A program made the position numbers and the translations under genes. From contig NZ_LT964739.1 of the NCBI RefSeq assembly GCF_900240265.1, positions 1,899,226-1,928,168 on the forward strand: a stretch of DNA of 28,943 nucleotides, written 5' to 3'. Each line of letters starts with the position of its first letter. The stretch's first letter is position 1. Below are positions 7,887 through 15,380 of this stretch, piece after piece. The DNA is from Galactobacillus timonensis. GTDB taxonomy: Bacteria; Bacillota_I; Bacilli_A; Erysipelotrichales; Erysipelotrichaceae. The notes beneath the pieces are model-generated. The model made no database searches and had not been told where the DNA came from. It saw only the letters and a list, made by a program, of their open reading frames with translations.

Positions 7887-9260
7887 ATGAACATGGATGT
7901 AACAGAGCTGCGAAAGCGTTATCCGCGTTTTTATTTTCATGACTATGAAATAATGGAATCGGAGCAGGAAATCCAGCTGCGGTTTGATTTTGAGATTGAG
8001 GGGCTTTCGCATTTCAATCCTGAGTTTTATCTTTCAAAGCCGAAGACTCCGATGACGTACAGCGATCTGTCTTCGGTGCGCAATGCGGCATTTTCGCTTG
8101 GCATGATCGAACTGATCAGCTATTGGAAGCTGACCTGTTCACCGGATGTCATCGTGGAATGCGGGCGTCTCGATCCTGAGCAGATCGCCTGGTGGAAGAA
8201 ACTGTACTTCAACGGGCTGGGGGAATTCTTCTATCGCAATCAAATTGCGGCGGATCCGCAGGAATTCATGAATCTCAACTCCACTGGCGAAGAGGCCGGG
8301 GGAAAAGAGGATATCAGGAAATTCTCGGGAAACCTCATTCCTGTCGGGGGAGGAAAGGATTCCTTCGTTACGCTTGATGTCCTTTCGCCACAGTTTGATG
8401 ACAATCTTGCGTTCATCATCAATCCGATCGCATCCGCCCGTCACAGTGCGATTGCGGCGGGCTATACCGGCGAGAGGCTGATCATCGCGGAGCGGACGCT
8501 GGACTGCCGGATGCTGGAGTTCAACAAGCAGGGCTATCTGAACGGACATACGCCGTTTTCGGCGCTTGCGGCCTTTGCCAGTACGTTAGCGGCGATCATT
8601 TACGCGAAGAGCTACATCTGCCTTTCCAATGAGGCGAGCGCCAATGAGTCGACGATCAAAGGATCAACGGTCAATCACCAGTATTCAAAGACCTATGGCT
8701 TTGAGAAGGACTTTCAGTGGTATGCGGCCAGGTATATTCAGGCGCCGGTGCTGTATTTCTCGTTTCTGCGTCCGCTGTCGGAGCTGCAGATTGCCGGCAT
8801 CTTCTCGCGTCTGAAGCAGTACCATTCGGTATTCCGCTCCTGCAATGTGGGACAGAAAACGGAGACGTGGTGCGGTCATTGTGCGAAATGTCTGTTTGTG
8901 TGCCTGATGTTGAGCGCCTATCTTGATCATGAGGATCTGGTTTCAATTTTCCATGCCGACATGCTCAATGATCCGGACATGATGGATCTGTTTGAGCAGC
9001 TCACCGGCATGCAGGATAACAAGCCGTTTGAATGCGTCGGTACGCGGGATGAGGTCAATACCGCCATCTGCATGTCCATTGCAGGATATGAAAAGAAAAA
9101 CAGACCGCTGCCTCTTCTGTACCGGGAATATCAGAAGACGCCTTACTATGAGGCATACCGTGACCGGCGGGTCAGCTGGGACAACTGGAATGATGAAAAC
9201 AGTCTGCCTGACGCGTTCAAGGTCCTTCTTAAGGAAAGACTGAAGGAGATGAAACAATGA
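7887..9260 (+). CDS. murL: UDP-MurNAc-L-Ala-L-Glu epimerase MurL
   Basis: MurL, characterised in Xanthomonas, uses ATP to epimerise the terminal L-Glu of UDP-MurNAc-L-Ala-L-Glu to D-Glu, releasing AMP and PPi. The 457-residue protein has the PP-loop-like G154-G-G-K157-D-S159 for ATP. It also has the conserved stretches NGHTPFSA (219-226), NHQYSK (263-268), LRPLSELQIA and FRSCN, and the cysteine cluster C329-G-H-C332-A-K-C335. These I recognise from the MurL family. It has a terminator upstream and overlaps the MurD-type gene by ATGA, so it leads a three-gene operon with the ligase that would supply its substrate. The second ATG, 7893, has the better-spaced GGGAG and may be the true start. No frame damage is visible. 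Confidence 0.88.
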   Translation: MNMDVTELRKRYPRFYFHDYEIMESEQEIQLRFDFEIEGLSHFNPEFYLSKPKTPMTYSDLSSVRNAAFSLGMIELISYWKLTCSPDVIVECGRLDPEQIAWWKKLYFNGLGEFFYRNQIAADPQEFMNLNSTGEEAGGKEDIRKFSGNLIPVGGGKDSFVTLDVLSPQFDDNLAFIINPIASARHSAIAAGYTGERLIIAERTLDCRMLEFNKQGYLNGHTPFSALAAFASTLAAIIYAKSYICLSNEASANESTIKGSTVNHQYSKTYGFEKDFQWYAARYIQAPVLYFSFLRPLSELQIAGIFSRLKQYHSVFRSCNVGQKTETWCGHCAKCLFVCLMLSAYLDHEDLVSIFHADMLNDPDMMDLFEQLTGMQDNKPFECVGTRDEVNTAICMSIAGYEKKNRPLPLLYREYQKTPYYEAYRDRRVSWDNWNDENSLPDAFKVLLKERLKEMKQ

Positions 9261-10561
9261 GTGCCGGGAGCTGGAAAAATGAGTTTGAGGGACATCGGAT
9301 TCTGATCTGGGGCTATGGCCGGGAAGGAAAGGCTTCCGTTGAATTCATTCACAGGATCTGCCCTGATCTGAAACCGGTTATTTGTGATGAAAGTGAGAAG
9401 GCGCTGGCGAGTGCCCGGAACAATCATCCCTATGCCGAAGTGAAGCCGCAGCAGGAAGTTGATTTCTCTGCCTTTGACCTGATTCTTAAGGCACCCGGCA
9501 TTGTTGTGGGCGGGGACGTTGACCGCACGCATCTTACCGGAGAAACGCAGCTGTTTCTCAAGCACTATGCGGATCATACGATCGGCGTCACCGGAACAAA
9601 GGGCAAGTCAACAACGACGAGTCTTGTCTATGCAATGATGAAGGAAGAAAAGCCGGTGCACCTGGTGGGCAATATCGGTACCCCCTGTTTTGAGGCGATT
9701 GACGGCATGGAGAAGGGGGACTATGCGGCCTTCGAGATCAGCTGCCATCAGCTGGAGTTCTGCCCGTATTCGCCGCATGTCGCGGTGTTTCTGAATCTCT
9801 ATCCCGAACACCTGGACCATTATGGAACCTTTGAAGCCTATGGCCGTGCCAAGGCGAATATTTACCGTCATCAGAAGGCGGGAGATATTCTGATCGCGGA
9901 TCCATCCATTCCAGAAATTGAAGAAGAGAGGCCGGATCTGATCCGCATTGGCAGTGATGTGCGTGCGGAAGGAAAGACACTGATCATTCCGGGCAAGACG
10001 CTCGATGCCAGCGGCTGTGCATTGCTGGGAGAACACAATTACCAGAATGCGGCAGCGGCCTTTGCGGCAGTCCAGACACTCGGCATCTCGGATCAGAGTG
10101 TGCTTCATGCATTGAACACATTCCATCCGCTGGCACACCGGCTGGAGGATCTGGGCGAAAAGGACGGGATCCGCTATATCAACGATTCGATCTCAACGAT
10201 CGGGCAGGCGACGATCAAGGCACTCGAGACTCTGCCTGAAGTAAATACCGTGCTGATCGGCGGAATGGATCGCGGTATTCCGTATGGCGAACTTGAGGAC
10301 TGCCTGATGGCGCATCCTTCACTGCATGTCATCCTGATGTATGCAAGCGGAAAGCGCATCTATCAGGAGCTGCAGCAGAAGAATGCAAACATGGAGCGTG
10401 TAATCCTTGTGGATGATCTTGCGGAAGCTGTCGCTGCCGCCAGAAAAGTGACAGCAAAAGGCATGATCTGTCTTCTTTCACCGGCGGCTGCCTCCTATGA
10501 CCACTTCAAGAATTTTGAGGAGCGCGGCGATGCGTTTAGAAAGCTGACGGTCGGCGGATGA
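9257..10561 (+). CDS. murD2: UDP-N-acetylmuramoyl-L-alanine--L-glutamate ligase, MurD2-type
   Basis: A 434-residue Mur ligase of the MurD branch. The N-terminal domain has a Rossmann-like IWGYGREGKAS. The ATP domain has G113-TKGKST (Walker A), AFEISCHQLE and NLYPEHLDHYG. The C-terminal domain has PLAHRLE, N309-DSIST and S408-PAAASYDHFKNFEERG. Ordinary MurD adds D-Glu and has an NDSKATN block, whereas here the lysine is isoleucine. MurD2 of Xanthomonas adds L-Glu and works with MurL. The ATGA overlap with murL and the changed acceptor block make MurD2 the better name, but the substrate is inferred. GGAG (9246-9249) inside murL is the ribosome binding site. No second murD is seen in this window. 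Confidence 0.8.
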   Translation: MSAGSWKNEFEGHRILIWGYGREGKASVEFIHRICPDLKPVICDESEKALASARNNHPYAEVKPQQEVDFSAFDLILKAPGIVVGGDVDRTHLTGETQLFLKHYADHTIGVTGTKGKSTTTSLVYAMMKEEKPVHLVGNIGTPCFEAIDGMEKGDYAAFEISCHQLEFCPYSPHVAVFLNLYPEHLDHYGTFEAYGRAKANIYRHQKAGDILIADPSIPEIEEERPDLIRIGSDVRAEGKTLIIPGKTLDASGCALLGEHNYQNAAAAFAAVQTLGISDQSVLHALNTFHPLAHRLEDLGEKDGIRYINDSISTIGQATIKALETLPEVNTVLIGGMDRGIPYGELEDCLMAHPSLHVILMYASGKRIYQELQQKNANMERVILVDDLAEAVAAARKVTAKGMICLLSPAAASYDHFKNFEERGDAFRKLTVGG

Positions 10562-12153
10562 AGTGGAACATCATTTCAAGTGACGTGGATGCGGTATGCC
10601 GTCACTATCGTGTCGGAAGACTTTCCGGGGCTTTGCTTGGTGCCTGTGGTGCCAGCGATGAGCAGATACAGCAGCTGCTGAGCGATGATATCAGCCTGTC
10701 CACGAGTCAGGCGGACTGCATTGCGGCCGCATGCCGGCGGATCAGAGAAGCTGGCGCAAACCATGAGAAGGTCATGATTGCGGGCGACTATGATTGCGAT
10801 GGTGTATGTGCGACGGCAATCATGAAGGATACGCTGGACCGGCTTGGAATTGTCAATGGCTACTACATTCCGGACCGCTTCAAGGAAGGCTACGGTCTTG
10901 CGCCAAAGACGGTCGAGCTTGCAGTGCAGAAGGGCTATTCCTTATTGGTCACCGTTGATAACGGCGTGAAGGCGCATGCGGCTTTGATCCGCGCAAAGGA
11001 GCTTGGTCTGGAAACGATCGTGACGGATCATCATCAGATCGAAGAAGAGGTGGAAACCGGTCTTCTTGTTCATCCGACTCTGATGGAAGAGGACTACAGG
11101 TATCTTTCCGGTGCCGGCGTGGCGCTGGAAATCAGCCGCAATCTTCTTGGTACGGTGGAGCTGCATACGGCGCTGGCGTCTTTGGCAGCGGTGGGTGATG
11201 TGATGCCCCTGTGGAGACAGACGCGCCATATCGTCAAGGCGGGTTTTGCGGCCGTCAACAGCGGTTTTGCGCCGTCAATTCTCCCGTTGCTGCAGGGAAG
11301 GGAAATGGATTATGAGTCCGCGGGCTTTCAGGCGGTTCCGCGTCTCAACAGCGTGGGGCGGATGAATGATCTTTCCAATGTGAATACACTGGTTCCCTAT
11401 CTTCTGTGCAAGGATCCGGGGAAAATCAGCCGCTATGCGTCGCAGCTTGAGACGATCAACAGCCGCCGCAAGCAACTGAGTGAGATGATGAACAGCAAGG
11501 CTGAAACAATGCTGGATGATTCTCCGTTCTATGTTCTCTATGATGAAAGCTTTGCGGAAGGAATCTGCGGCCTTGTGGCGGGAAGGATTGCCAATGGGCA
11601 TCATCGTCCGACACTGGTGCTGGCAGGACATGAGGATCTGATCAAGGGGAGCGGACGTTCGGTTCCGGGCTTCAACCTCTTTGATTTCTTCGCGTCCGGT
11701 TTTGATGAACTGACGGCCTTCGGCGGGCACGAACAGGCCGTGGGGCTTGCCTTTGCCAGGGCGGATCTGGCGGCTTTTCGTGCCAAGGTGGAAGCCAAAA
11801 TGGCAGAAAGCGGATATGAGTATCAGGAAGCTGAAGAAACTGCAGCAGCTGTCGATGCGGATGATCTGACGCTGGATGAGGTGCGTGATCTGAAGCGGCT
11901 GGACCCCTGGCCGAAGGAGTTCGGGCGCGGGATGGTTGCGATTGAGCATCCGCGGATTCTGCGGATTGTTGAAGGACCGAAGGTAACGAAGGTGATGATC
12001 GGCAGTGATGCCGGACCGATTGAAGGTGTCTTCTTCGGCTATCAGAAACTGAAGGTTCCCGAAAACATCCGTGCCGTTATCGGCCGCCCGGGCATACATA
12101 CCTGGCGCGGTGCGTCAAGTGTTCAGCTTCAGATTGCGGATTTTGTCGAGTAA
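10558..12153 (+). CDS. recJ: Single-stranded-DNA-specific exonuclease RecJ
   Basis: A DHH-family 5'-to-3' exonuclease acting on single-stranded DNA in recombination and mismatch repair. The 531-residue protein shows D77-YDCDG (motif I), LVTVDNG, D157-H-H159 (motif III), a DHHA1 domain with GSGRSVPGFNLFDFF and GGHEQAVGLAF, and a C-terminal OB-like region. It is near the length of E. coli RecJ and lacks the long C-terminal extension of Bacillus RecJ. Its ATG overlaps the murD2 stop codon (ATGA), making it the third gene of the murL operon. The link to wall synthesis is probably only transcriptional. Confidence 0.9.
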   Translation: MKWNIISSDVDAVCRHYRVGRLSGALLGACGASDEQIQQLLSDDISLSTSQADCIAAACRRIREAGANHEKVMIAGDYDCDGVCATAIMKDTLDRLGIVNGYYIPDRFKEGYGLAPKTVELAVQKGYSLLVTVDNGVKAHAALIRAKELGLETIVTDHHQIEEEVETGLLVHPTLMEEDYRYLSGAGVALEISRNLLGTVELHTALASLAAVGDVMPLWRQTRHIVKAGFAAVNSGFAPSILPLLQGREMDYESAGFQAVPRLNSVGRMNDLSNVNTLVPYLLCKDPGKISRYASQLETINSRRKQLSEMMNSKAETMLDDSPFYVLYDESFAEGICGLVAGRIANGHHRPTLVLAGHEDLIKGSGRSVPGFNLFDFFASGFDELTAFGGHEQAVGLAFARADLAAFRAKVEAKMAESGYEYQEAEETAAAVDADDLTLDEVRDLKRLDPWPKEFGRGMVAIEHPRILRIVEGPKVTKVMIGSDAGPIEGVFFGYQKLKVPENIRAVIGRPGIHTWRGASSVQLQIADFVE

Positions 12154-12168
12154 AACAGCAGCGGTGTC

Positions 12169-12196
12169 TTGTGAGAAAGAGCACTTGTTGTATAAT
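12169..12196 (+). promoter_or_regulatory. Promoter of apt
   Basis: TTGTGA (12169-12174) and a perfect TATAAT (12191-12196) are 16 nt apart, just after the recJ stop codon. The transcript would begin near 12203 and reach the apt start after about 40 nt. Confidence 0.75.
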
Positions 12197-12242
12197 GAGC
12201 ACGTTGTTTTTCTGATGTTGAAAAACGAGGGAGATAGAAATT

Positions 12243-12776
12243 ATGGCCATTGATCTCAAGGATTACATCGCTTCAATTCCGGATTATCCGACGAAGGGCA
12301 TTCTGTTCCGTGACGTGACTCCGCTGGTTGATGACGGGGAAGCGTTCAAGGAAGCAGTCAGGCAGCTTGCAGAGTATGCGAAGAGTGTTGGCGCTGATCT
12401 GATTGCCGGACCGGAATCCCGTGGATTCATCTTCGGATGCCCGACGGCTTATGAACTGGGCATCGGCTTTGTTCCGGTACGCAAGCCGGGCAAGCTGCCG
12501 CGTGAAACGATTTCGGCAAGCTATTCGCTGGAATATGGAACCAATGAACTGTTCATGCACAAGGATGCTGTCAAGCCGGGACAGCGGGTTGTAATCATTG
12601 ATGACCTGCTGGCAACGGGCGGTACAGCAAAGGCGACGGCTGAGATGGTTAAGAAGCTTGGCGGCGTTGTTGCCGGATGTGCATTCGTCATTGAGCTGGA
12701 TGGTCTGCCCGGCCGCGTTACGCTGGAGCAGGAAGGCTATGATGTCAAGGCGCTGATGCACCTGAGCGATCACTGA
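12243..12776 (+). CDS. apt: Adenine phosphoribosyltransferase
   Basis: Apt salvages adenine by joining it to PRPP to give AMP in the cytoplasm. The 177-residue length is normal. It starts with the family pattern [21 protein letters not shown], has [11 protein letters not shown] near residue 56, KPGKLPRE near 82 and the PRPP-binding [13 protein letters not shown] near residue 118. GAGGGAG (12227-12233) lies 9 nt before ATG 12243. It has its own promoter and terminator. The common Firmicute order recJ-apt-rel is kept here, with murL and murD2 before it. Confidence 0.96.
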   Translation: MAIDLKDYIASIPDYPTKGILFRDVTPLVDDGEAFKEAVRQLAEYAKSVGADLIAGPESRGFIFGCPTAYELGIGFVPVRKPGKLPRETISASYSLEYGTNELFMHKDAVKPGQRVVIIDDLLATGGTAKATAEMVKKLGGVVAGCAFVIELDGLPGRVTLEQEGYDVKALMHLSDH

Positions 12777-12790
12777 GCAATTCCTTATTG

Positions 12791-12817
12791 AGAGACTTCT
12801 TCGGAGGTCTCTTTTTT
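12791..12817 (+). terminator. Rho-independent terminator after apt
   Basis: AGAGACTTC (12791-12799) pairs with GAGGTCTCT (12804-12812), with one wobble pair, around a stable TTCG tetraloop. Six T follow (12812-12817). Confidence 0.9.
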
Positions 12818-12847
12818 GCGGTTCTGCAGGAAAAACAGGCGCAGATT

Positions 12848-12876
12848 TTGTTTCTTGGCCGTTATGCGATTACAAT
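12848..12876 (+). promoter_or_regulatory. Promoter of the rel gene
   Basis: TTGTTT (12848-12853) and TACAAT (12871-12876) have the optimal 17-nt spacing and sit between the apt terminator and the rel ribosome binding site AAGGGGA (12889-12895). Confidence 0.7.
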
Positions 12877-12899
12877 AAGTAGCAATAAAAGGGGATTGC

Positions 12900-14621
12900 A
12901 TGGCGAAAGAGGCTAAAAATGTAACGGATGAAATGGTGATGGATCAGGTTAAGACCTACATCAGCAATCCGGATTCGCTTGCACTGATTGAAAAGGCATG
13001 CCGTTATGCGCATGAGCATCATGAGGGGCAGATGCGCAAGTCAGGGGAGCCCTATGTCGTTCATCTGACCAATGTCGCCTATATTCTGGCAGGTCTTCAT
13101 TGCGGCCCGAGTACGATTGCGGCCGGCTATCTGCACGATACCATTGAAGATACCGGCATCAGTAAGGAGGAGCTTGCCGCTCAGTTCAGTCCGGAAATTG
13201 CGGATCTTGTCGAAGCCGTGACCAAGGTCAGTGCTCTGCAGTATCGGGGCAAGAACGATCCGGAGTACCAGGCGGCCAACCACCGGAAGATCTTCATCGC
13301 CATGGCAAGAGATATCCGCGTCATTCTGATCAAGATTGCGGACCGTCTCCATAACATGCGCACGCTGCAGTATCAGCCTCCCGAGGCGCAGAAGCGCATC
13401 TCTGCGGAAACGCTGGATGTCTATGCGCCGATTGCGCACCGGCTTGGTTTAAGTGCGATCAAGAACGAGCTGGAGGATCTTGCGTTCTATTATCTGAACC
13501 CGACCGAATACTATACAATCGCGCATCTGGTTGAAATGAAAAAGACGGAGCGCGATGCGAGCGTTCAGAAGATGATTCAGGAAATCTCTGAGATGTTAAC
13601 GGAACATAATATTCAGTTCCGCATCTTCGGCCGCTCGAAACACCTCTATTCGATCTATCACAAGATGACTGTTCGCCATAAGCGCTTCGACGAGATTCTG
13701 GACCTGCTTGCGATCCGCATCATCACCAAGACGGAGCTCAACTGCTATGAGATCCTTGGCTATATTCATGCAAAGTACAAGCCGATTCCGGGCCGTCTGA
13801 AGGATTATATTGCCGTTCCGAAGCAGAACATGTACCAGTCGCTGCATACAACGATCATCGGCGATGAGGGCAAGATCTTTGAAGTACAGATCCGTACGGA
13901 AGAGATGGATGAGATCGCTGAACGCGGTGTTGCGGCGCACTGGCGCTACAAGGAAGGCTCGAAGTACGATGCCCGCAAGGAACAGAAGGAAATTGAGGAC
14001 AAGCTTTCCTGGTTCCGTGATTTTGCTGAACTGACGGGTGACAATGTCAATGAATCCGCGTCCGAATACATGGAGACGCTGCAGAAGGATGTCTTTGAAA
14101 CCAATGTCTATGTCATGACTCCCAAGGGAAGGGTCATCGATCTTCCTAACGGCGCGACGCCGATTGATTTTGCCTACCGCATTCATACCGATGTCGGCAA
14201 TACAGCGGTCGGCGCCATTGTCAACGATGCACTGGTGCCGCTGAATACCGAGCTGCATACGGGCGACGTTGTTCAGATTAGAACAGCCAAGGGTACCGGG
14301 CCGAGTGAAGACTGGCTTAAGATCGTCAAGACCAACCAGGCCAAGAACAAGATCCGGGCCTGGTTTGCAAAGAAGGAAAACGAGAAGCGGGAACAGATGG
14401 TCGCCGACGGCGAGAAGATTCTCACCGATGAGCTGAAGAAGCGCGGCTTCGATCCGAAGGATTACATGCAGAAAAAGAAGATCGAAGACAGTCTGACCCA
14501 GCTGCAGGTGAAGACCTACAACGATCTGATGTATGACATTGCGACCAAGATCATCGCCCCGGTTACCGTCGTTGAAAAACTGACCAATCAGAAGCGGCCG
14601 CTGAATGATGATGCGGCCTGA
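12900..14621 (+). CDS. rel: Bifunctional (p)ppGpp synthetase/hydrolase Rel, N-terminal enzymatic part plus TGS
   Basis: RSH-family alarmone enzyme that makes (p)ppGpp from ATP and GDP/GTP on stalled ribosomes and also hydrolyses it. The 573 residues hold the HD hydrolase domain (H79-DTIED; KIADRLHNMRTL), the synthetase domain (RIFGRSKHLYSIYHKM, DLLAIRII, KDYIAVPKQNMYQSLHT, EVQIRTEEMDEIAERG, AAHWRYK), a TGS domain (VYVMTPKGRVIDLPNGATPIDFAY) and the following helical region. The hydrolase motif looks intact, which favours a bifunctional Rel. A full Rel is about 730 residues. This frame stops at TGA 14619, just before the zinc-finger and ACT domains, which continue in another frame. N-terminal fragments of Rel remain catalytically active in known systems. 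Confidence 0.93.
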   Translation: MAKEAKNVTDEMVMDQVKTYISNPDSLALIEKACRYAHEHHEGQMRKSGEPYVVHLTNVAYILAGLHCGPSTIAAGYLHDTIEDTGISKEELAAQFSPEIADLVEAVTKVSALQYRGKNDPEYQAANHRKIFIAMARDIRVILIKIADRLHNMRTLQYQPPEAQKRISAETLDVYAPIAHRLGLSAIKNELEDLAFYYLNPTEYYTIAHLVEMKKTERDASVQKMIQEISEMLTEHNIQFRIFGRSKHLYSIYHKMTVRHKRFDEILDLLAIRIITKTELNCYEILGYIHAKYKPIPGRLKDYIAVPKQNMYQSLHTTIIGDEGKIFEVQIRTEEMDEIAERGVAAHWRYKEGSKYDARKEQKEIEDKLSWFRDFAELTGDNVNESASEYMETLQKDVFETNVYVMTPKGRVIDLPNGATPIDFAYRIHTDVGNTAVGAIVNDALVPLNTELHTGDVVQIRTAKGTGPSEDWLKIVKTNQAKNKIRAWFAKKENEKREQMVADGEKILTDELKKRGFDPKDYMQKKKIEDSLTQLQVKTYNDLMYDIATKIIAPVTVVEKLTNQKRPLNDDAA

Positions 14622-14629
14622 GCCGTCTG

Positions 14630-15112
14630 ATGAATGAGCCGGCGGCACCGAAGCAGCACATCATGACCCGTACCGGCATCGTTGTTCCGGGCATCGAGTC
14701 GATGAAGATCACGCTTGCCCAGTGCTGTCTGCCGGTATATGGTGATCCGATCGTCGGCTTTGTGACCAAGGGGGAAGGCGTTCGTGTTCATCGGGCAGAC
14801 TGCCCCAACGTTAAGGGACAGGATGCACGTCTGATCAACGTTGAATGGGAAGAGGAAGATGCCAACCGTCTCTATGATTCGACGCTTCGCATTCTTGCCC
14901 ATGATCGCAGCTTCCTTCTGACGGATATTGTGACCTCCGTTTCCCAGTCGCGTGCCCCAATGGTCAATGTTCGGGCGAACGTGAACCAGGAGAAGCTGCT
15001 TTCCACGGTCCGGCTGACAATTCAGGTTCACGATCTTGCGCAGCTGACCCAGGCGATCGCCAATATCCGCAAGGTGGAGGGTGTCATTAGCGTGGAACGG
15101 GAGGCGCATTGA
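14630..15112 (+). CDS. rel: Rel C-terminal regulatory part (zinc-finger and ACT domains), separate frame
   Basis: These 160 residues match the end of Rel proteins: GIVVPGIESMKITLAQCCLPVYGDPIVGF cut into the zinc-finger core (C32-C33, then VHRADCPN), followed by an ACT domain (about 75-158, ending VEGVISVEREA). In Rel this part contacts the ribosome and controls the switch between synthesis and hydrolysis. It starts 8 nt after the stop of the enzymatic part, in the -1 frame, with no clear ribosome binding site before ATG 14630. Joined, the two parts would total about 735 residues, the normal Rel length. That suggests a one-base deletion or sequencing error in the poorly conserved linker. Programmed slippage or true separate translation are alternatives. 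Confidence 0.85.
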   Translation: MNEPAAPKQHIMTRTGIVVPGIESMKITLAQCCLPVYGDPIVGFVTKGEGVRVHRADCPNVKGQDARLINVEWEEEDANRLYDSTLRILAHDRSFLLTDIVTSVSQSRAPMVNVRANVNQEKLLSTVRLTIQVHDLAQLTQAIANIRKVEGVISVEREAH

Positions 15113-15115
15113 TCG

Positions 15116-15143
15116 TTGCCAAGCCTCAAAAATCGGATATAAT
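15116..15143 (+). promoter_or_regulatory. Promoter of the hisS-aspS operon
   Basis: TTGCCA (15116-15121) and a perfect TATAAT (15138-15143) are 16 nt apart, beginning just after the Rel C-terminal stop codon. Transcription should start near 15150, which is the base of T-box stem I. Confidence 0.8.
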
Positions 15144-15149
15144 CAGGAT

Positions 15150-15360
15150 GTTCTTAGAAGAAGAGGAGCTTCTGCGAAGCCTTCCAGAGAGTATGCGTCC
15201 GGTGCAAGCATACAGGATCACAGTTGATAGACACTTTGGAGAACGGCCTTAACCGGTCCGCCGACGACGTTACCGTCATCCAAGCGGTAAATGCAGAAAC
15301 TGCATTTGCAAACAAAGGTGGTACCACGCGCAGGCGTCCTTGTATGGATGCCTGCTTTTT
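15150..15360 (+). promoter_or_regulatory. T-box leader controlling hisS-aspS
   Basis: A tRNA-sensing leader. The base of stem I pairs GTTCT (15150-15154) with AGAAC (15239-15243). The stem I head contains AGAGAGTATGCG and GGTGCAAGCATAC. The 3' side of the specifier loop reads GATAGACACTTTGG, with GAC at 15230-15232 and CAC at 15232-15234. The T-box core AGGTGGTACCACG (15316-15328) would bind the NCCA end of uncharged tRNA and build the antiterminator in place of the terminator at 15330-15360. GAC is followed by A, the usual purine position. The UGGU core would accept the G73 of tRNA-Asp better than the C73 of tRNA-His. Asp is thus the likelier ligand. Confidence 0.92.
15330..15360 (+). terminator. 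Regulated terminator of the T-box leader
   Basis: GCAGGCGTCC (15330-15339) pairs with GGATGCCTGC (15346-15355), including one G-T wobble, and is followed by five T. It lies directly after the T-box core sequence and 20 nt before the hisS start codon. Confidence 0.9.
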
Positions 15361-15380
15361 ATTTAGAGAGGAGATTCAGC

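Noticed and set aside
14600..14625. Programmed -1 frameshift signal in rel
   Set aside because: The bases around the stop codon (GCGGCCTGA) do not make an X-XXY-YYZ slippery site, and I see no strong downstream hairpin. An indel is simpler.
13596..14648. 350-codon minus-strand frame opposite rel
   Set aside because: Shadow frame; the plus strand encodes conserved Rel domains throughout.
15291..15380. N-terminal extension of HisRS
   Set aside because: It would translate the T-box core and terminator; the standard start with a good ribosome binding site is ATG 15381.
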